A stretch of DNA of 64,000 bases from positions 140,978 to 204,977 of the forward strand of contig PPDH01000028.1 in the NCBI GenBank assembly GCA_002899765.1, given 5' to 3'. Below, piece by piece: positions 58,237-64,000 of the stretch. Source of the stretch: Sulfurimonas sp. GTDB taxonomy: Bacteria > Campylobacterota > Campylobacteria > Campylobacterales > Sulfurimonadaceae. Below the pieces are notes generated by a model. That model was not told where the DNA came from, did no database searches, and saw only the letters and a program-made list of their open reading frames with translations. Position 1 is the first letter of the stretch, and each line of letters starts with the position of its first letter. The translations under genes were made by a program, and so were the position numbers.

Positions 58237-58584
58237 TTACGCCGCAACTATTTTAAAGTGAGCCATTGAGTCAAATTTTTTACAAAGAGCCATAGTTTCA
58301 TCATCAGAATCCAATCTTTTTGAAAGCTCGGAAATTTGATAGCGATTCGTATAAATCATATAATCCGTCTCAGCGGTTTTTATATAATGCACAAGTGCTT
58401 TGAACATAAATGTATCTTTGTTCGTATAAGAAAGTTCTTCGGTTTGACCGTGGTATTCTGTAACCATTTTAATTTCATTGATACCGCTTGTATCAATATT
58501 TGCTTCATCCAATTTTGCAACCACTGCATCATCGGGAACATTATTTCCCATCTCTGCGGGAAAGTGAAAACCTAATATAAACAT
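58237..58584 (-). CDS. Uncharacterised 115-residue protein between nifH and nifD
   Basis: A small soluble protein with no Cys cluster (one Cys) and no signal peptide. N-terminal strand MFILGFHFPAEMGNNVPDDA, a central strand/helix segment (EIKMVTEYHGQTEELSYTNK) and a C-terminal helical part (NRYQISELSKRLDSDDETMA). It is not a P-II protein such as NifI1/NifI2, which occupy this slot in archaea. I do not recognise a family. Its place inside nifHDK and a good Shine-Dalgarno (AGGAGAA) argue that it is real and acts on nitrogenase. Confidence 0.8.
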   Translation of the reverse strand: MFILGFHFPAEMGNNVPDDAVVAKLDEANIDTSGINEIKMVTEYHGQTEELSYTNKDTFMFKALVHYIKTAETDYMIYTNRYQISELSKRLDSDDETMALCKKFDSMAHFKIVAA

Positions 58585-58625
58585 GTAATTCTCCTACTTT
58601 TTTGTTTTGTTATTTTTTTTATAAT

Positions 58626-58721
58626 GGAAGCGATGGCTTGCCTTCGCTCAAGTGCTGCCATGAAAGTTGCAACATCAAAGTACTCTCTGCCAAAGCCAAG
58701 GCATCGGTTCCGAAGCGATGG
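58626..58721. repeat. REP/BIME-like repeat unit R1 (inverted)
   Basis: Two imperfect hairpin motifs, GAAGCGATGGCTTGCCTTCG and CCAAAGCCAAGGCATCGG, about 40 bp apart, lie between nifH and the 115-residue ORF. The reverse complement is nearly the same as units R3 and R4. It may form an mRNA processing or stability structure in the nifH transcript. Confidence 0.8.
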
Positions 58722-58750
58722 CAGTTTAACCGCCATACTCTGCTAAAGAA

Positions 58751-60002
<1,252 letters not shown>

Positions 60003-60527
60003 ATGCATAAACACATAAAACTCCCACATATTGACGCTTTTGGGCACTATCAGTTTGTCACTTTTAGAACAAATGAGAGCATTGATGAATACGTATCAAA
60101 AATCCTGAATGAGCGAAACCTAAAAAGTTCTGTAAGACAGTATAAAATAGACACTTATTTGGACGGCTAGATAAACGGCGCTTTTTTGAACGGCAGTGTG
60201 TTGGAATATCTATACAATTTTCTAAAAAGTTTCAATGATGATATTTATGAACCAATCTCTTTTGTCATCATGCCAAATCATGTACATGTATTGTTCAAAC
60301 AGATAAGTTCATTGCAAGACACTGTCCGCATTATAAAGTCAAAAAGTGCGAGAGATATTAACAACATGTTAAAGAGAAACGGCAAGTTCTGGGCAAGTGA
60401 ATATTATGATAAAGTCATCCGTGATGAAGAACATTTTGTAAAAGTTTATGAGTATATCAAAAACAACGCACCAAAAGCCGGACTGAGTTTGGATGGCAGA
60501 TTTTATTCAAAATATGAAAGTGATTAG
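60003..60527 (+). pseudogene. REP-associated tyrosine transposase (RAYT, Y1_Tnp family), interrupted by in-frame TAG
   Basis: ATG 60003, 175 codons, TAG at 60168-60170. The HUH motif appears as MPNHVHVLF, and the catalytic Tyr region as FWASEYYDKVIRDEEHFVKV. After the stop the frame resumes INGAFLNGSVLEYLYN, as in the family. It is flanked by its likely REP targets, R2 before and R3 immediately after its stop codon. RAYTs mobilise or maintain REP elements. Confidence 0.8.
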
Positions 60528-60701
60528 GCGAAGGCAAGCCATCGCTTTGGAACCGATGCCTTGGCTTCGGCAGAGAGTGCTTGAGTATTACAACTTTCAA
60601 GACATCACTTGAGCGAAGGCAAGCCATCGCTTCCGAAAGAGCATAAACCATCGCTTTGGAACCGATTCTTTATACTCGTGGCTGAGTGCTTGGCTTCCGA
60701 A
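60528..60701. repeat. REP/BIME-like repeat unit R3 next to the RAYT gene
   Basis: Three REP-like hairpins follow each other directly after the RAYT stop: near 60528-60548, the pair 60549-60571 with 60612-60636, and a degenerate copy around 60650-60701. The central pair matches R1 and R4 including the spacer. Confidence 0.8.
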
Positions 60702-60709
60702 AAAATTTA

Positions 60710-62212
60710 TTAAAGATGGAAGTGGTAAATGCTTAAGTGTGTACGCTTGAGTCCGCGTCTTGTGTAAAACTTCAGGGCGTTGTCGTTGTTTACGTCTGCT
60801 GCGAGTTGGATACGTTTGTATCCGTATTCGTAAGCCAAAGCTCTCATTTTATTTATCAAACGGCTTCCCACTCCCATCACTCTGTAATCTTCCCTTACAA
60901 CCAAATCTTCAAGCTGACCGATAAAACTTCCCTCAGCGCTCGATATCAGGCGCTGCATGGTGAGCATGCCCACTACCTGATTTTCATGTTTTGCCACAAG
61001 AAGGTCGCTTCCATCAGCTTCATACAGTTGTTTGAGTCCTGCATACTGTTTGTCAAAATCTATCTCAAAATCAGACTCAATCGCAAACAAAATCCCAAGC
61101 AGTCCTGCCATCTCTTTTAAATCTTCCTCTTTTGCGTTTTCAATCGTAATGCCCGACTTCATGTTCAGGTCGCATATCTCAGGGTCTAAGATAGAGATAA
61201 CTTTTTTTGCATGTTCATTCAATGGATTTCCTAATATATAGAGTGTGTTTAAGTTCAATAAATTTGCCAAACTCTCCGGCAATTCCGTTATCTTATTTTC
61301 GTCAATATCCAGCTGAATCAGTTTTGTGCAGAGTCCTATTTCAGAAGGAATTTCACTTATCTTATTTGAAGAATAGCATAGATTTTCAAGTATTTTCGAG
61401 GGAGGAAGCAAGAACTCTTGAAGTCCGCAGCTCTCACATGAGAGCTCTTTTAAACAGGGAGCAAAATCATCGCTCATGGCAAACTCCTCCAAAGGGTTCT
61501 CATCAAGCGTCAACGCCTCAAGAGAACTCAAACCGTGCAGATGCAAAGATGTGAGTTTGTTTGCCGTAAAATTCACCTTTTTTACGTTCAGCGCAAAAAA
61601 AGCCTCGTCTACCGTTTGCAGATTATTGTCTGTGATTTCTATCTCTTCGAGTGAGACCAAACCAGAAACAGTATCTGGAAGTTCACCGATGAGGTTTGTA
61701 TTTAAATTGAGTCTCTGCACATTTCCCAAGACAGGAAGGAGATGAGAAATATCTTTTAAAAAGTTATTTGACATGTTAAGTGTTCGCAGCTCATTTTTCA
61801 CTTCAAAAACGGCTCCGAGTTCTTTAAGCACGTTTGCGCTCATATCTAAAACTCGCAACTCTTTACATGTAAGTAAAACTGCAATGTCTGAGATTTTATT
61901 TCCGCTTGCATTTAAAGAGCGCAGAGATGTACTGCCGAGGAAATCCGGCAACGCTTCAAATAGATTTCTTCTGATATCAAGATTGCTTAAAACAGAGAGA
62001 TTTTTCATAGATGCAGGCAGAGTCGTGAGTTTATTGTTTGCTAAATTCAGAACCGACAATTTTGTCAGAAGCCCAAAATTATCGGGAAGATTTTTAAGCG
62101 CATGAGAGCTTAAATCAAGGCGTGTTATCTCATGCGGTGAAGTTACATGTTCTTCGATTGCCCCGTATTGGTCAAGCCAAGTTTTCAGTCTGTCCCATTC
62201 ATAATCGTACAT
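60710..62212 (-). CDS. Leucine-rich repeat protein fused to a GNAT acetyltransferase domain
   Basis: ATG at 62212 (MYDYEWDRLKTWLDQYG) is chosen because it directly follows the upstream stop (62214). The longer frame from 62260 overlaps that gene. About 500 residues. Some thirteen leucine-rich repeats of LxxLxLxxNxLxxLPxxL type cover ~40-345, and a GNAT domain covers ~350-500 (VVREDYRVMGVGSRLINKMR with the acetyl-CoA loop RVMGVGSRL, FYTRRGLKRTH). The LRR is a protein-binding scaffold, so it may bring acetylation to a nif-related partner. The target is unknown. Confidence 0.85.
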   Translation of the reverse strand: MYDYEWDRLKTWLDQYGAIEEHVTSPHEITRLDLSSHALKNLPDNFGLLTKLSVLNLANNKLTTLPASMKNLSVLSNLDIRRNLFEALPDFLGSTSLRSLNASGNKISDIAVLLTCKELRVLDMSANVLKELGAVFEVKNELRTLNMSNNFLKDISHLLPVLGNVQRLNLNTNLIGELPDTVSGLVSLEEIEITDNNLQTVDEAFFALNVKKVNFTANKLTSLHLHGLSSLEALTLDENPLEEFAMSDDFAPCLKELSCESCGLQEFLLPPSKILENLCYSSNKISEIPSEIGLCTKLIQLDIDENKITELPESLANLLNLNTLYILGNPLNEHAKKVISILDPEICDLNMKSGITIENAKEEDLKEMAGLLGILFAIESDFEIDFDKQYAGLKQLYEADGSDLLVAKHENQVVGMLTMQRLISSAEGSFIGQLEDLVVREDYRVMGVGSRLINKMRALAYEYGYKRIQLAADVNNDNALKFYTRRGLKRTHLSIYHFHL

Positions 62213-62213
62213 G

Positions 62214-62480
62214 TCAATCTTCCTCACCCAATCTTCTGATTCGCTCCAGTCTCTGCTCAATCACGTAAGCAATCTCCTCATAATCAAATTTGCCGAATAC
62301 ATTCATGTCATACACTTTCAGTAAAGCCCCGCGGCAGCAGCTTTTGTTGCACTCACTCACCAGTTTTTTAGCTTTTTTAAACGGCTGTGCTGTATTTTGA
62401 AATATATCTATTGCCTGTGCAACGCTTTTTTGCCCGCACTCGCAAATCTCCATCTCAAGAATTTGTTCTTTGTTTTTCAT
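62214..62480 (-). CDS. Cys-rich small protein in the nifV-side operon
   Basis: An 88-residue protein with five Cys (ICECG and SECNKSCCRGAL) and a C-terminal helix. The Cys spacing could bind a metal or Fe-S cluster, but I do not recognise a family. It lies 12 bases downstream of the DUF683 gene and one base before the LRR-GNAT gene, so it is co-transcribed with nif genes. Confidence 0.7.
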   Translation of the reverse strand: MKNKEQILEMEICECGQKSVAQAIDIFQNTAQPFKKAKKLVSECNKSCCRGALLKVYDMNVFGKFDYEEIAYVIEQRLERIRRLGEED

Positions 62481-62492
62481 AACACTCGGGTT

Positions 62493-62687
62493 TTACAACC
62501 CTTTTTCCTCTTTATAAGCATTTGCATATTCCACGGCTTCAACCAGTTTTGCCGCCAACTCCGGCATTTTTACATGGTTTGTCCAGACCGTATCTTCAAC
62601 AATGTCATGAATCTCTGAGGCAATCTCTACAGCCAAACGCTTTCGTCTTGCCAACTCTTTTTTAAAATCTTTCATCTCTTCACTCAT
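62493..62687 (-). CDS. CCE_0567-like nif-associated protein (DUF683, Rop-like)
   Basis: A 64-residue helical-hairpin protein with FKKELARRKRLAVEIASEIH, then DIVEDTVWTNHVKMPELAAK. This matches the nif-linked DUF683 family, whose cyanobacterial member CCE_0567 forms a four-helix metal-binding assembly. The exact role is unknown. AGGAGATAAC precedes the ATG. Confidence 0.82.
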   Translation of the reverse strand: MSEEMKDFKKELARRKRLAVEIASEIHDIVEDTVWTNHVKMPELAAKLVEAVEYANAYKEEKGL

Positions 62688-62718
62688 TGTTATCTCCTCA
62701 TGTTTTTATTTTTATTTT

Positions 62719-62806
62719 GGAACCGATGCCTTGGCTTCGGCAGAAAGCGTTTGAATGTTCTAACTTTCATGACAGCACTTGAGCGAAGGCAAGCCATCGC
62801 TTCCGA
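62719..62806. repeat. REP/BIME-like repeat unit R4
   Basis: A near copy of R3 and of inverted R1: GGAACCGATGCCTTGGCTTC, about 40 bp of shared spacer (AACTTTCATGACAGCACTT) and GAGCGAAGGCAAGCCATCGC. It lies between the GNAT gene and the DUF683 gene. Confidence 0.8.
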
Positions 62807-62811
62807 ATTTT

Positions 62812-63636
62812 CTACAATGAAAATGCATATATATTTTCAAACTTTACGCTGCTTTTTCCTCTTACCATGTGGACAAAATGCTGCTTCTTTTCAAAATTGT
62901 ATTTTTCATACAAATTAACTACATGTTTTACTCCAAGAGGTATATCCGCTACAACTTTTTTCAGACCGCGAAAATAGAGTACGCCCCGCATCATCTTTAT
63001 AGCTTCATCGTCATGCCCCTCTCTTACCTGCCAAGGACCGAGATATACATTGCGCGCATTCACGACACTTTAGTGCTGAAAACTGTTTGGAAGTGTAAAC
63101 TTTAGCGAGGAGTTTCTATCCATCTCCTGCATCAAAAAATCCATTCTGTTTTCACCGAACGTCTCCTTGTCTATTTTGGAGATAACCGACTCAAAATTTT
63201 CACTGTCAAGCTCTTTTGCGTTTGCATTCGTAAAGCTAAAAGGTGGAACTTTCCCCACATTTACAAAACGCCCTACTTCCATTTTCGACTCAAACCCGTA
63301 ACGCTCAAAAAAAGAGACCATATGAGGATTTGCGTGAATATAGATATTTTGATACTCGCTTGAGAGAGAACCTATGAGTGTCTCAAACAATCTTTTGCCG
63401 ACTCCCGCTCTTTGGTGGCGGCTTGAGACCATAAAGTACTTAATCATTGCAGAGTTTTCAAACTCTATAGCCATAACTGCCCCTACAAGTTCGCCCTCTT
63501 CATACGCACCGTAACAGAGGTGTGCCGAGTGCATCATCATAAGTTTTACATGATAGCCGTCAACCAGCCAGCCTACCTCATCGGCAATAGATACGAGTTT
63601 ACTGACATCCGCAAATTTAAGCCAACCTATAAACAT
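62812..63636 (-). pseudogene. Two-domain GNAT acetyltransferase, interrupted by in-frame TAA
   Basis: A 275-codon frame with TAA at 63070-63072 after residue 188. The first GNAT domain (~1-130) has the acetyl-CoA loop RHQRAGVGKRLFETLIG and NPHMVSFFERYGF. The second region after the stop (SVVNARNVYLGPWQVREGHD, VVADIPLGVKHVVNLYEKYN) is the C-terminal GNAT fold that these tandem proteins normally have. It overlaps the nifV end by ten bases, so is in the nifV operon. Confidence 0.78.
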
Positions 63637-64000
63637 AAACTCTCCATATACAGACTAACTAACTCGTTATCGTTTAGCACCTTTTTTCTTGATGTGACAA
63701 TCTCGCGGATACTCGGAAGCAGATTTTGAAGCGAAGCTTTGTCCGCGTTGATTCCAAACTGCTTCAAATGGTACAAAATCGTTCCCGTTCCCGAATGCTT
63801 TCCGATTGGAAACTCCCTGACACATCCTACCTCTTGCGCATCAAACGGCTCATAAGCATGTGGGTTTTTCATCATACCATCAGCATGAATGCCGCTTTCA
63901 TGAGAAAATATATGCTCGCCTACAATCGGGGCACTCGGAGAGAGGCTTACTCCTGCGGCACTGGCTACCAAAGATACAAGATTTTTTATCTTAAGCGAAT
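63627..64000 (-). CDS. nifV: Homocitrate synthase NifV, C-terminal part (cut by window end)
   Basis: The frame is open to the right edge (LVSLVASAAGVSLSPSAPIV reads without a break). The stop is at 63627. Homocitrate-synthase motifs are GEHIFSHESGIHADGMMKNP with metal-binding His residues and the GKHSGTGTILYHL strand. NifV makes homocitrate, the organic ligand of FeMo-co, from acetyl-CoA and 2-oxoglutarate. The context (nif operon) distinguishes it from isopropylmalate synthase. Confidence 0.92.
   Translation of the reverse strand, partial: SLKIKNLVSLVASAAGVSLSPSAPIVGEHIFSHESGIHADGMMKNPHAYEPFDAQEVGCVREFPIGKHSGTGTILYHLKQFGINADKASLQNLLPSIREIVTSRKKVLNDNELVSLYMESLCL

Noticed and set aside
58237-58584. 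NifI (P-II) protein in the nifH-nifD gap
   Set aside because: No P-II strands or C-terminal IRTGE motif are present in this ORF.

Overview
The window comes from a mesophilic member of the Campylobacterota, most like Sulfurimonas or Sulfuricurvum. The evidence is low-GC coding, a soluble CZB chemoreceptor, sigma-54 (GG-N10-GC) flagellar promoters, a DUF3972 protein, non-classical (class E-like) succinate dehydrogenase/fumarate reductase subunits and protein sequences typical of that group. The species cannot be named from the sequence alone.

Positions 1-29930 are mostly chromosomal core: an MscS end, an MFS transporter, a PAS plus chemoreceptor pair, a B12/radical SAM enzyme, a LapG/LapD cyclic-di-GMP pair, tRNA-Ser(GGA), YajQ, SdhBA, a large sensor kinase, PurT, a flagellar hook block (FliK, FlgD, two FlgE-type proteins), a PP-loop thiolase-like enzyme, a DEAD-box helicase beside a divergent helicase-C-like protein, DnaG, a short NifQ and Tpx.

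Positions 30065-64000 are a molybdenum nitrogen-fixation region. It runs nifA, nifT, a NadB/FrdA-like flavoprotein, an aldo/keto reductase, nifU, a P-II protein, a toxin-antitoxin pair and rpoN. An inserted TetR / TolC-fusion / HlyD / RbbA / YhhJ efflux operon follows, then a 2Fe-2S ferredoxin, nifZ, nifW, nifF, a DUF269 gene, nifX, nifN and nifE. A hemerythrin and a small AT-rich accessory island (RhuM-type protein plus unknowns) come next, followed by nifK, nifD, an uncharacterised 115-residue protein and nifH. The end of the window holds a REP-associated transposase, an LRR-GNAT fusion, a Cys-rich small protein, a DUF683 protein, a two-domain GNAT protein and nifV, which is cut by the window end. 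NifB and NifS are not in the window. NifA and RpoN would activate the cluster, NifU supplies Fe-S clusters, NifENX/NifQ/NifV build FeMo-co, NifF and the ferredoxin are candidate electron donors, and hemerythrin may buffer oxygen.

The most striking property of the window is not one gene. Eleven otherwise intact reading frames, including nifE, flgD, fliK, both rbbA and its partner permease, and a sensor kinase, each carry one in-frame stop codon (TAA, TAG or TGA), with perfect frame and homology on both sides. One further small gene is broken by a poly-A frameshift. Where I can recall the conserved family residue at the stop (Glu in RbbA, Gly in NifE, Ser in RhuM), one G:C to T:A transversion explains the change. 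The window also holds a 105-bp near-identical inverted repeat bounding about 15 kb of the nif region, and a REP/BIME-like repeat family clustered around a RAYT transposase inside the nif operons.
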